This document shows positions 24,824-32,925 of a stretch of 40,487 nt of DNA, piece after piece. The first letter of the stretch is position 1. Each line of letters starts with the position of its first letter. Under the pieces are notes generated by a model, which made no database searches, was not told the DNA's origin, and saw nothing but the letters and a program-made list of their open reading frames with translations. A program made the translations under genes and the position numbers. The stretch comes from Clostridia bacterium (GTDB taxonomy: Bacteria > Bacillota_A > Clostridia > UBA1212 > UBA1255): contig JAFWZH010000220.1 of the NCBI GenBank assembly GCA_017522515.1, positions 1 to 40,487 of the forward strand, written 5' to 3'.

Positions 24824-25798
24824 TCAAGGTGTAGGTGGTGTAATATCAACTTCTCTAAGACTATTAAAGTCTACCGGGAAAGTTATTTCCTGTGTCTTAT
24901 GCAAACCTGCAACAACATGATACTTTACTCCAAGATCCATCATCCATTGACGTACATCAAAAGTTCTCAGTGTGCCGCTTGTATTATTAAAAACCCACTT
25001 CGGAGCGGGCCACAAGCAGACTGTAGGATCAATTGCAGCATATACGTCTTTATCAACACCGCTTTGTCCGTGGTGAGCCATCTGTACCATATCGCTCTTA
25101 AGTGCGTCGCCGTATTTTTCTAAAAGTCGCTTACCTTCTGGGATATACGCATCACCAAGGAACATAATTGTCTGTCCGTCTATTGTCGTTCTGAAAATCA
25201 TCGACGTATCATTTATGTTCTTTTCATTTTCTTCATCTGTTACAGTAAGTAAAACATCAAATCTTATACCGTCGATTTCAACAACATCACCTTCGAAAAG
25301 ATTTTTACCGTTTGTTTTCTCAAACGCACCTTCACCGAAGAATCTGTCATACGCTGTTTCTAATTCTCCGTAAAAACGATAAAAATTACCGCTTTCTGTT
25401 TTTTGCATAAATTCTTTAGACGGGAAATTAAAATACACATTATTGATTTTAATTTTTTTCTCCGGATTATTACCTATCAATACAAATTCATTAATATGAT
25501 CATCATGCATGTGTGACAAGAACCACGCTTCGATTTCAGGAACCTTTTTGCCGCTTATCTTTTGAAGTTCTGCATAAAGATATCCGTTGGCTGCGGGCGA
25601 ACCGGCTCCGCCACCATCAATTACAATCAATTTATTGCTCTTTGTTTTAATGATATAACAGTTCATCAGCATGTCTGCATTAGGTGTAACTTGATACAAA
25701 ACATTCTTTGCGGTCTTTACATCGCAACCTGTCGAAAAGACTCCGCAAGAACATCCGGTTAACAAAACAAGAAATGCAGAAATTATTTTTTTACACAT
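24824..25798 (-). CDS. metallo-beta-lactamase-fold lipoprotein, ComEC C-terminal-like
   Basis: A 324-residue putative lipoprotein: a short hydrophobic signal with lipobox LTGC near residues 13-16, then an MBL-fold domain with the metal motif SHMHDDH near residue 98, VIDGGG, the D of FLGDAYIPEG and MAHHGQSG. This order matches the ComEC C-terminal-like family of MBL hydrolases, probably nucleases or phosphodiesterases, but the substrate is unknown. The open frame extends to a TTG at 25804; the ATG at 25798 fits the AAGGGG better. It has its own promoter, whose -35 overlaps the sbcC stop codon, and the gene ends only 14 bases before the rpsO -35. Confidence 0.83.
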   Translation of the reverse strand: MCKKIISAFLVLLTGCSCGVFSTGCDVKTAKNVLYQVTPNADMLMNCYIIKTKSNKLIVIDGGGAGSPAANGYLYAELQKISGKKVPEIEAWFLSHMHDDHINEFVLIGNNPEKKIKINNVYFNFPSKEFMQKTESGNFYRFYGELETAYDRFFGEGAFEKTNGKNLFEGDVVEIDGIRFDVLLTVTDEENEKNINDTSMIFRTTIDGQTIMFLGDAYIPEGKRLLEKYGDALKSDMVQMAHHGQSGVDKDVYAAIDPTVCLWPAPKWVFNNTSGTLRTFDVRQWMMDLGVKYHVVAGLHKTQEITFPVDFNSLREVDITPPTP

Positions 25799-25839
25799 CC
25801 TCAATACCCCTTTATAATTTTAAAAATTTCGATGCACTG

Positions 25840-25868
25840 AGTGTAGCACCACTCAAAAAATATGTCAA
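25840..25868 (-). promoter_or_regulatory. sigma-A promoter of the MBL lipoprotein gene
   Basis: On the minus strand TTGACA (25863-25868), 17 bases, TACACT (25840-25845). The -35 box contains the TGA stop codon of sbcC. Confidence 0.7.
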
Positions 25869-28609
25869 TCGATAATTAGTGCAGCTCTGCTTCCGCCGCT
25901 TTTTTCTTTTGTTATTACAATTTGCTTGTCTATTTTTTCTTTTAACTCTGATACATGAGAAATAATACCCACAAGACGATGTCCTGCAGACAACGCATTC
26001 AAAGCCTTGATTGCCTGTTGCAGTGACTCTTCGTCAAGAGAGCCAAAACCCTCATCAACAAACATTGTATCAATTTTAATTCCGCCGGCAGAGCTTTGTA
26101 TCTCATCAGATAATCCCAACGCCAAGGACAAAGAAGCCTTGAAAGATTCTCCTCCCGATAGTGTTTTTACGCTTCTTATCGTTCCGTTATAATGGTCAAT
26201 TACGTCTAATTCCAAACCGCTTTGTCCCACATTTTTATCTGCCGAGCTTTTTCTTTTTAGCTCATATTGACCGTTTGACATCATCATAAATCTCACGTTT
26301 GCCCTACTAACAATTCTGTCAAAATAAGTCATTTGCACATACGTTTCAAGCATGATTCTTTCCGTGCCTCTGATTTTACCGTTAGCCGTATCATCAAGAG
26401 CGTTTAACCATTTACGTTTTTCCTCTACCACAGCAATTTCGTCCATTTTTTTCAAGACATTCTCATATATTTTTCTGTTTGTTTCTATACGAGTATGAAT
26501 CCTTTTTTGGTAATCAAGCACTACTTTTTTATTTTGCAGCAAGAGCATTTTCTGTTCTGTCACCTTACTTATATCAGTATTCATTTCACAAGACAGATTA
26601 TTAACTATCTGTTCACGATGCCCCTTAATTTCTGCCAAAACAGCAATACATTTTCCATGAGCACTTTCTGCCTCTTTAAAATCCGATATCTCCCGTTCAA
26701 TTTTTTCTCTGATTTCCTTTACAAACCTCTGTGCTTGTTCTTTATCCGGAAATTTCAAATCTGCTCTTATCTTTTCATGCTGTTTATAAGCTTCCTCGTA
26801 TCTCGTATTCATCACCGCATATTCCGTCAGCAGAGACGTTTTCTGTTCTTCCGCTTTAATAAGAGCCTCTTCTCTCTTCGGAAGCTCCCTTTCAAGCTCC
26901 TCTTTGCGTTTTATACTGAACGTCACAGCATCTATTTCCCCTTGGAGTACATCCGCTCTGCCCATTTCTTTTTCATATAGCTCTACAGCACACTTTTCCA
27001 CGGATAAGATATCATCACAATTGTCACAAAAGCCTTCAAAATCCCTGACCTTATTCTTTATATCTTTCTCCATTGTATCCACAATACCTTTTAGCTCTCC
27101 GGAAACTCGGCTGGCCTCCGCTGCTTCAGAAGAAGCTTTCTCTGCCTTTTGCTTTGCATCTTTAAGCTGCTTTTCCGAAGGGGCTTCCTCAGATTTTTTT
27201 GCTTTACAAGGATGCTCTACAGCTCCGCAAACGGGACATGGTTTACCATCGCAAAGTTTTTCCGCAAGCACACCTGCCTGTTCATCAAGAAAAGCCTTAT
27301 TAATTTTGCCGTAATATTCAGAAAGTGTATCAGCTTCTGAAATTGCCCGCTCGTATTTAACCTTTGCAATATCAAAATTCTTCTTTTGTTTGTGATACTC
27401 TTTTACCGCTTGCTGAATTTCCAACAATCTGTTACAACGCTCCGTAATTATATTTTTTTCTTTTAAAAGCTTTTCTTTCGCCTCTCCCACACCGCTTTTA
27501 ATTTTATATTCTTCTTTCAAAGCTTCAAGCAATCGCTTTTCTTCTTCAGCGAAATTTTTCATTAAGCTATACGTATTACGATTTTGCTCTAATTTATAAG
27601 ACAGCTCTTTTAATTCTTTTTGCAGTGCGTCTTGTTCTTCGTATACGGAATACCGTGCTTCTGTTTCGGCAATTTCTTTCCGATAAATTTCTTGTTGCGG
27701 CTGTCTGTTTTTCTGTTCTTCAAGCTGCTTTGACAACATCTCCAATCGAATTTTTTCTTCGTTTTCTGCCTTCTGTATTGACAATAATTCGTTTTGCTGT
27801 TTTGTATGCTCTTCTGCCTTTGATAAAATTACATTTATTTCTTCAATTTCTTTTTCAATTTTTTCCAGTTCTTCACCTTTGTTCTTTTCAAGCAACTCGT
27901 CTTCCTGTATTAACTTTATTAGTAATTCAATTATTTCGCAAACGGGCAAATTAATATCACAGTCACCGCATATACCCTCTATATGTTGTTGCAAGCTCTG
28001 TTTCATTAATTCATACTCCTTTGCAGAAGCAGCCGCACTGTTTCTGATTTCCTCTTGAATTCTCCTATAAAATTTTGTTTTAAATATTTCACGAAAAATC
28101 TCTTGTCTTTCTGCCGTATTTGCCAATAAAAGCCTCAAGAAATCTCCCTGGGCAATCATAGCAATTTGCGTAAACTGATTACAGTCTACGCCTACTATTT
28201 CCGTAATAGCCTCTGTTACCTCTTTTGTTTTTGTAATAATTCTACCATCAGGATAAATAAGTTCAGCTTCTGCCTTTTGGCGAACTGTTCCCACACCCCT
28301 TTTGGCAGGACGTTCATATTCCGGATTTCTTTTTACCCTGTACTTTTTACCATTGCACAGAAAGTCCATAATAATTTCTGTCGGGGTATCGTCATCGGCG
28401 TATTTGGAACGAAGCATATACGGTTCACGATTATCACCGCTTGCCTGAGCGTATAGGGCAAACGTTATTGCATCAAAAATTGTTGTTTTGCCCGCACCTG
28501 TATCACCTGTTACCAAATACAAGCCACTGTCGCCCAATTTATCCATATTTAATTCAACTGTTCCTGCATACGGTCCAAAGGCCGAAATTTTAATATACAA
28601 TGGTCTCAT
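25865..28609 (-). CDS. sbcC: exonuclease subunit SbcC (Rad50-type SMC ATPase)
   Basis: A 914-residue SMC-like ATPase. Walker A is GDTGAGKTT at 35-43. Two long charged coiled-coil arms flank a zinc-hook CPVC near residue 458. The C-terminal signature is TLSGGESF, and Walker B is MFVDEGFGSLDE near residue 850. With SbcD it forms the nuclease that opens hairpins and processes DNA ends and stalled forks. Its ATG overlaps the sbcD stop by four bases, so the pair is translationally coupled. The length is near the lower end for SbcC (about 900-1,100). No truncation signs were seen. Confidence 0.95.
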   Translation of the reverse strand: MRPLYIKISAFGPYAGTVELNMDKLGDSGLYLVTGDTGAGKTTIFDAITFALYAQASGDNREPYMLRSKYADDDTPTEIIMDFLCNGKKYRVKRNPEYERPAKRGVGTVRQKAEAELIYPDGRIITKTKEVTEAITEIVGVDCNQFTQIAMIAQGDFLRLLLANTAERQEIFREIFKTKFYRRIQEEIRNSAAASAKEYELMKQSLQQHIEGICGDCDINLPVCEIIELLIKLIQEDELLEKNKGEELEKIEKEIEEINVILSKAEEHTKQQNELLSIQKAENEEKIRLEMLSKQLEEQKNRQPQQEIYRKEIAETEARYSVYEEQDALQKELKELSYKLEQNRNTYSLMKNFAEEEKRLLEALKEEYKIKSGVGEAKEKLLKEKNIITERCNRLLEIQQAVKEYHKQKKNFDIAKVKYERAISEADTLSEYYGKINKAFLDEQAGVLAEKLCDGKPCPVCGAVEHPCKAKKSEEAPSEKQLKDAKQKAEKASSEAAEASRVSGELKGIVDTMEKDIKNKVRDFEGFCDNCDDILSVEKCAVELYEKEMGRADVLQGEIDAVTFSIKRKEELERELPKREEALIKAEEQKTSLLTEYAVMNTRYEEAYKQHEKIRADLKFPDKEQAQRFVKEIREKIEREISDFKEAESAHGKCIAVLAEIKGHREQIVNNLSCEMNTDISKVTEQKMLLLQNKKVVLDYQKRIHTRIETNRKIYENVLKKMDEIAVVEEKRKWLNALDDTANGKIRGTERIMLETYVQMTYFDRIVSRANVRFMMMSNGQYELKRKSSADKNVGQSGLELDVIDHYNGTIRSVKTLSGGESFKASLSLALGLSDEIQSSAGGIKIDTMFVDEGFGSLDEESLQQAIKALNALSAGHRLVGIISHVSELKEKIDKQIVITKEKSGGSRAALIID

Positions 28610-29742
28610 TTCATTTCTTCCTCAATTCTTTCTATTAAACTTTTTACGAACTTTGTCTGAACTTCACTCATAGGTTGACTATTTCTTTTTTCATAGAATT
28701 CAGCAAAGATATCCAAAGGAGATTTATTCGCCACTTCACACGCATCTTCAATAATCCCACTTCCACGAGTACGCTTATTATCATAATCAAGACTTCTTAT
28801 ATTTGGATAAATAACACGTAATTTCCCTAACGCTTCCGGAATGTCTTCCTCGTCTGTCAGTATCACGTGTAAGTAGTCATCACAACTTGTCTCTGCATAA
28901 AAATCTCTTCGTGTAATTTCTGAATATAATCCCTTTATTTCTCGCACGTCTCTCTTGGGAACCAATTCTACCAATCGTATTACAACTTCACCTTTACTGC
29001 CCATTTCCACCACTGTTACAGACTTTTTGTGATTGCATTCCGCAAAAGAGTATTTCAATGGGGTGCCACTGTACCTTACTGTTTCTCGTCCCACTCGTTG
29101 CGCTCTATGTATGTGACCTAATGCCACGTAATCAAAAGCGTCAAAAACAGACACATCTACATTGTCACTGCCGCCTACGGAAAGCTCCTCGGAGCCGCTT
29201 GTTTCCGCACCTGTCACAAATTGATGTGTGATAAGTATGTTGCGACAGTTTGAGTCTATGTTCATATTGTTTATTACACATCGCAAAGCCTCAGTGTATC
29301 CTTGTATTTCTGCATCAGGGAAAACATTGCGAACATGGGCAGGCTTTACAAAAGGCAACATGTGTATCAAAACTTTGCCATATTCATCCTCTATCTCAAC
29401 AGGAGTAATTGTGCCATCATAAACAGGACTCATATATATGCCGCTTTTATTCATCAATCTGCTGCCAAAAGCAATTCTTTCAGGCGAATCATGGTTGCCG
29501 CTTATTACAAATACTTGTAGTTTTCTTTCTGATAAATTACATAAAAAAACGTCAAACAACTGCACCGCTTCCGCTGACGGAACTGCTTTATCATAAACAT
29601 CTCCGGCAATAATAACAGCATTCGGTTTTTCTTCATCGATAATTTTAATTATATTATTTAATATGTATTCTTGATCTTCTATCAAAGATGCTTCGCCAAA
29701 ACGCTTGCCAATGTGTAAATCGGACAAATGTACAAATTTCAT
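28606..29742 (-). CDS. sbcD: exonuclease subunit SbcD (Mre11-type nuclease)
   Basis: A 378-residue Mre11-type phosphoesterase with the complete metal motifs: LSDLHIG near residues 6-12, AGDVYD, SGNHDSPERI, ITHQF and GHIHRAQ. It is the nuclease partner of SbcC and gives dsDNA exonuclease and ssDNA endonuclease activity. The open frame extends to a GTG at 29757, but GGAGG lies inside that extension, so the ATG at 29742 is the start. It is divergent from the XRE regulator gene at 29935. Confidence 0.95.
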   Translation of the reverse strand: MKFVHLSDLHIGKRFGEASLIEDQEYILNNIIKIIDEEKPNAVIIAGDVYDKAVPSAEAVQLFDVFLCNLSERKLQVFVISGNHDSPERIAFGSRLMNKSGIYMSPVYDGTITPVEIEDEYGKVLIHMLPFVKPAHVRNVFPDAEIQGYTEALRCVINNMNIDSNCRNILITHQFVTGAETSGSEELSVGGSDNVDVSVFDAFDYVALGHIHRAQRVGRETVRYSGTPLKYSFAECNHKKSVTVVEMGSKGEVVIRLVELVPKRDVREIKGLYSEITRRDFYAETSCDDYLHVILTDEEDIPEALGKLRVIYPNIRSLDYDNKRTRGSGIIEDACEVANKSPLDIFAEFYEKRNSQPMSEVQTKFVKSLIERIEEEMK

Positions 29743-29773
29743 CTGATGTTCCTCCACTGATTAAAATAATAAT

Positions 29774-29802
29774 ATTATATATTATGACATCCCTTATCGC
29801 AA
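29774..29802 (-). promoter_or_regulatory. sigma-A promoter of sbcDC
   Basis: On the minus strand TTGCGA (29797-29802), 17 bases, perfect TATAAT (29774-29779), 32 bases before the sbcD ATG. The nearest regulator-type repeat is 60 bases upstream. Confidence 0.65.
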
Positions 29803-29861
29803 ACACAATACTTATTTATAGGAAAAAAGCAATTGCATAAAAACCATATAGAAAACAACAT

Positions 29862-29880
29862 TTGTGTTAATGATACACAA
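29862..29880. promoter_or_regulatory. operator-like inverted repeat, copy 1
   Basis: TTGTG-N9-CACAA, with pairing extended by one base on the inner side (TTGTGT/ACACAA). It lies 55 bases before the XRE start and shares its pattern and spacing with copy 2 at 29895-29913. The centres are 33 bases apart, about three helical turns. A likely binding site for the adjacent XRE protein. Confidence 0.6.
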
Positions 29881-29894
29881 TTTTCATGTATTTT

Positions 29895-29913
29895 TTGTGC
29901 ATAATATACACAA
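29895..29913. promoter_or_regulatory. operator-like inverted repeat, copy 2
   Basis: TTGTG-N9-CACAA with outer extension (TTTTGTG/CACAAAA). It overlaps the probable -10 region (CATAAT or TAATAT) and ends 21 bases before the XRE ATG, as expected for an autorepressor site. Confidence 0.6.
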
Positions 29914-29934
29914 AATGATAAAAAGGAGTTTGTT

Positions 29935-30249
29935 ATGAGCAAGCGAGCAAGATTGTCAAGAAACAACTTATGCGGCAAGTGGATCAGTTATGTAAGAAAA
30001 GGCTTTTACGGCAAGAACCATCCAAAACTTTCACAAGAAGAACTCACTGCACGACTTCAAGTTCTCGGATTAAGAATTGATCGCACAGCACTCAGCCGCA
30101 TCGAAAACGGTACAAGATTTTTATCCGATATTGAAGTGGCATGCTTTGCCTCTGCTTTAAATGTACCTATTGAATTTTTATATAAAGGTAAAAATGGCAG
30201 ACTTCCGGAAATAACCGATCTTTCTTCTCTTATTGCCGAAGACGAATAA
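29935..30249 (+). CDS. XRE-family helix-turn-helix transcriptional regulator
   Basis: A 104-residue DNA-binding protein. A Cro/C1-type helix-turn-helix spans about residues 31-82 (LSQEELTARL, then RTALSRIENGTRFLSDIEV, ALNVPIEFLY). It has a basic N-terminal arm (about 1-25) and a short acidic tail (LSSLIAEDE). The ATG follows AAAAGGAG. It is monocistronic, has two matching inverted repeats upstream and a terminator downstream, consistent with an autoregulated repressor. No phage genes are adjacent. The regulon is unknown; sbcDC, divergent from it, is the nearest candidate. Confidence 0.88.
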   Translation: MSKRARLSRNNLCGKWISYVRKGFYGKNHPKLSQEELTARLQVLGLRIDRTALSRIENGTRFLSDIEVACFASALNVPIEFLYKGKNGRLPEITDLSSLIAEDE

Positions 30250-30278
30250 TGCATTTCTGCACTTTTTGACAAGAAAAC

Positions 30279-30323
30279 AAAACCTCCGCGAATTACTTTT
30301 CTTAGTAACTCTCGGAGGTTTTT
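30279..30323. terminator. bidirectional rho-independent terminator
   Basis: AAAACCTCCG pairs with CGGAGGTTTT, continued by GA/TC and TTACT/AGTAA inside. A T run follows on the plus strand, and TTTTGTTTTC follows on the minus. It lies between the XRE gene and the convergent lipoprotein gene. Confidence 0.88.
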
Positions 30324-30340
30324 GAATTTATTAACAATAT

Positions 30341-31066
30341 TTATTTAGAAACCTTACCGTATAAATTCTTCGGTGTGTTTATATACGAAATACGAAGCTC
30401 CACATGAAGTTCTGTATTTTCAGGAAGCGAGCCGCCTCCGTCCACATATATCTTTTGACCTTCAAAACTGCACGCTTTGCACCACGTTCCTACACCTTCG
30501 GAATAATTAGGTGTGCTCAAAAGCAAAACATACTCTCCGTCCGGGAGCGCTTTGTCAAAAGACAAAGTCAACAACTCATTATCACGATAATTTTCAAAAG
30601 TTGCTGTTTTAATAGCCTTTCCTGCCATGGTATCTTCATAAGTACCCATCCAAGAATACAATGAAAATGTCAAAGTACCATTGTTATCGCTATAAGAAGG
30701 ACAGCATATCGAAACTTCTGTAAAAGCTGTAGTCGGGAAAAATTGTATTGCCATATCTTCAACAATTTGGAAATGTGTTGCCGGTCCGTTTGTGTCACAT
30801 AACATAACTTGCTCTTTTGGCGGCATATCACTTACAATACCACCTGCATAAGTAAGTTTTCCCGGCTCTACGGTAGCATTTGCCACAGGTTCTTTTGTGG
30901 GAGTTATTGTAGGCTGTACTGTTGGTTGTGTTATCGGTTTTGCAGAAGGTGTATTTGCTGCTGTATTTTTTGCAGAGGAGTCTGTATCTTTTTCTCCGCA
31001 TGCTGCACAAAAAGTAAGTACCAAGCAAACCAACACTGCAAGTATAATTCTGATTGTATTTTTCAT
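30341..31066 (-). CDS. lipoprotein with Thr/Pro-rich linker, function unknown
   Basis: A 241-residue putative lipoprotein: a signal segment with lipobox-like FCAAC near residues 20-24, then a low-complexity linker rich in Thr, Pro and Lys (about 30-65), and a C-terminal beta-rich domain of about 165 residues (FQIVEDMAIQFFPTTAFTEV, LTFSLYSWMGTYEDTM, DGEYVLLLSTPNYSEGVGTW). The domain looks like a jelly-roll or carbohydrate-binding fold, but I do not recognise it. The open frame starts at 31093; the ATG at 31066 has GGAGAAG upstream and gives a sensible signal peptide. It has its own promoter and is not clearly in an operon. Confidence 0.75.
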   Translation of the reverse strand: MKNTIRIILAVLVCLVLTFCAACGEKDTDSSAKNTAANTPSAKPITQPTVQPTITPTKEPVANATVEPGKLTYAGGIVSDMPPKEQVMLCDTNGPATHFQIVEDMAIQFFPTTAFTEVSICCPSYSDNNGTLTFSLYSWMGTYEDTMAGKAIKTATFENYRDNELLTLSFDKALPDGEYVLLLSTPNYSEGVGTWCKACSFEGQKIYVDGGGSLPENTELHVELRISYINTPKNLYGKVSK

Positions 31067-31103
31067 AAAATCACTTCTCCATTCTTTTCTCATAACGGGA
31101 AAT

Positions 31104-31133
31104 ATTTTATTATATTCTGAACATATGTGTCAA
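31104..31133 (-). promoter_or_regulatory. sigma-A promoter of the 31066 lipoprotein
   Basis: On the minus strand TTGACA (31128-31133), 18 bases, TAAAAT (31104-31109). The -35 lies close behind the stop of the upstream ABC gene. Confidence 0.55.
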
Positions 31134-31140
31134 TAAAATT

Positions 31141-32925
31141 TTACGAAAATTGTGAATTATATAAACTGCTGTAAAAGCCGCCTGCTCTTATCAGCTTTTC
31201 ATGACTGCCCTGCTCTATTATATTTCCGTCTTTTACCACTAATATGGTATCGGCGTTTTGAATTGTAGACAAACGGTGAGCAATTATAAAACACGTTCTG
31301 TTTTTCATAAGTTCTGTCATTGCTTCTTGAATTTGTATTTCTGTACGGGAGTCTACATTAGAAGTAGCCTCATCGAGAATAAGCAACGGAGCATCAGACA
31401 AAAATGCTCTTGCGATTGTTATTAATTGTTTCTGTCCCTTTGAAATATTAACACCATCATCAGACAAAATAGTGTCATACCCTTCCGGGAGACTTTCTAT
31501 ATATGAATTAATTTTCGCCGCTTTCGCCGCTTTATAAACCTCCTCAGGAGTTGCATTTTCTCTGCCATAAATTATATTTTCGTAAATTGTTCCGTAAAAA
31601 AGCCATGTGTCCTGCAAAACCATTGTGTACGCCCTACGCAAATCGTCTCTCTTAATGCGAAGTGCAGGAATTCCGTCCATGCGAATTTCTCCCTGTTGCG
31701 GATCATAAAAACGCATAAGTAAGTTTATAACTGTCGTCTTGCCTGCTCCCGTTGGGCCAACTATAGCAACGGTTTGCCCTTTTTGTGCCTCTATTGATAC
31801 ATTCTTAAGGATAATCTTTTCGGGCTTGTAGCCAAATGTTACTTTATCAAGTTTTACGTGTCCTTGTACATCAGTAAAAGACTCTGCATCAAGTGCATCT
31901 GTCGGTTCAGGTTCTTCATCCAATATACGGAATACTCTCTCCGCGGCTGAAAAGGCTGACTGAAATTCATGTAATATGTTAGAAAACTCATTTATAGGAC
32001 CTGCAAATTTTCTGGAATATTGCACGAATTGTGCAACACCTCCAAGTGTTATAAAGAAAAGCGAGCCGGCTAAAATCGTACCGTTTTGGGAATACATGTA
32101 TAAAATACCGCCAAAAATCGCCACAAGTGTAATTGATATATTATTTATAAAATTAATTGTAGGAAACAGCATTGCCCCATGATATTCCGCTTTATAAAAC
32201 GCATCCATTGCTTCGTCGTTATGTTTGTTAAAACGCGACGAAATTACGTCCTCTCTTCCATAGGCAGATATACTTCGAGAGCCTGTAAGCATTTCTTCTG
32301 CATACCCGTTAAGCTCTCCGTATTTTCGTGAGCGCGCACTGAACAAGGGGCGTACCTTTTTAGAACGATACCTTGTAAATAAAACAGACACAGGCACCGT
32401 TACCACAAAAATCAAAATCATAGGTTTCGAAATCTGCCACATAAAAATCAAAGATCCGACTACAGAATATATGCTTGTCATAACTTGTATTAAATCATGT
32501 GAAAGTGTGGCATTAATCACATCTATATCGTATGATATATGGCTTATTATATCGCCGGTAGCATGTGTGTCAAAATATCCTACAGGGAGTGTATTTAATT
32601 TTTCAAAAAGCTGTTTTCGCATTTTAAAAATAATTTTTTGGCTGAGACGAATCATTATAACAGCAAGCAAATATGACAGCACTGCAGAGACTACATAGCA
32701 CAGAAGCATCCAAGCCACATTTTCCCACACAACGGAAAAATCCACTCCCCCATCAAGCTCCATGGCGTCTATTGCCGCACCGGAATACTTTGGTCCCATA
32801 AGAGACAACTGATTAGACAGAAGCGTAAGAATAACTGCAACTGTAAAGAATGGCCATTGTTCTAAGACATACTTGCTAAGGCGAAAAAATATACCGCGTT
32901 TTCTGTTTGTTTTTTCTTTAGTCAA
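31141..32925 (-). CDS. ABC exporter half-transporter (degenerate signature, canonical Walker B)
   Basis: A half-transporter of about 594 residues. An N-terminal six-helix exporter domain covers about 25-330 and a nucleotide-binding domain about 355-590. Walker A is GPTGAGKTT, the signature is ISKGQ instead of LSGGQ, Walker B is LLILDEATSNVD with the catalytic Glu, and the H-loop is IIAHRLST. It is the partner of the next gene upstream, which it overlaps by eight bases. The frame allows a GTG at 32934, but that codon abuts GGGAGG; the TTG at 32925 is at the right distance, so I chose it. The substrate is unknown (drug, lipid or peptide). Confidence 0.9.
   Translation of the reverse strand: MTKEKTNRKRGIFFRLSKYVLEQWPFFTVAVILTLLSNQLSLMGPKYSGAAIDAMELDGGVDFSVVWENVAWMLLCYVVSAVLSYLLAVIMIRLSQKIIFKMRKQLFEKLNTLPVGYFDTHATGDIISHISYDIDVINATLSHDLIQVMTSIYSVVGSLIFMWQISKPMILIFVVTVPVSVLFTRYRSKKVRPLFSARSRKYGELNGYAEEMLTGSRSISAYGREDVISSRFNKHNDEAMDAFYKAEYHGAMLFPTINFINNISITLVAIFGGILYMYSQNGTILAGSLFFITLGGVAQFVQYSRKFAGPINEFSNILHEFQSAFSAAERVFRILDEEPEPTDALDAESFTDVQGHVKLDKVTFGYKPEKIILKNVSIEAQKGQTVAIVGPTGAGKTTVINLLMRFYDPQQGEIRMDGIPALRIKRDDLRRAYTMVLQDTWLFYGTIYENIIYGRENATPEEVYKAAKAAKINSYIESLPEGYDTILSDDGVNISKGQKQLITIARAFLSDAPLLILDEATSNVDSRTEIQIQEAMTELMKNRTCFIIAHRLSTIQNADTILVVKDGNIIEQGSHEKLIRAGGFYSSLYNSQFS

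Noticed and set aside
26495..26980. Phe/Leu-rich plus-strand frame inside sbcC
   Set aside because: It is the complement of the Lys/Glu-rich coiled coil of SbcC, which creates false hydrophobic frames.
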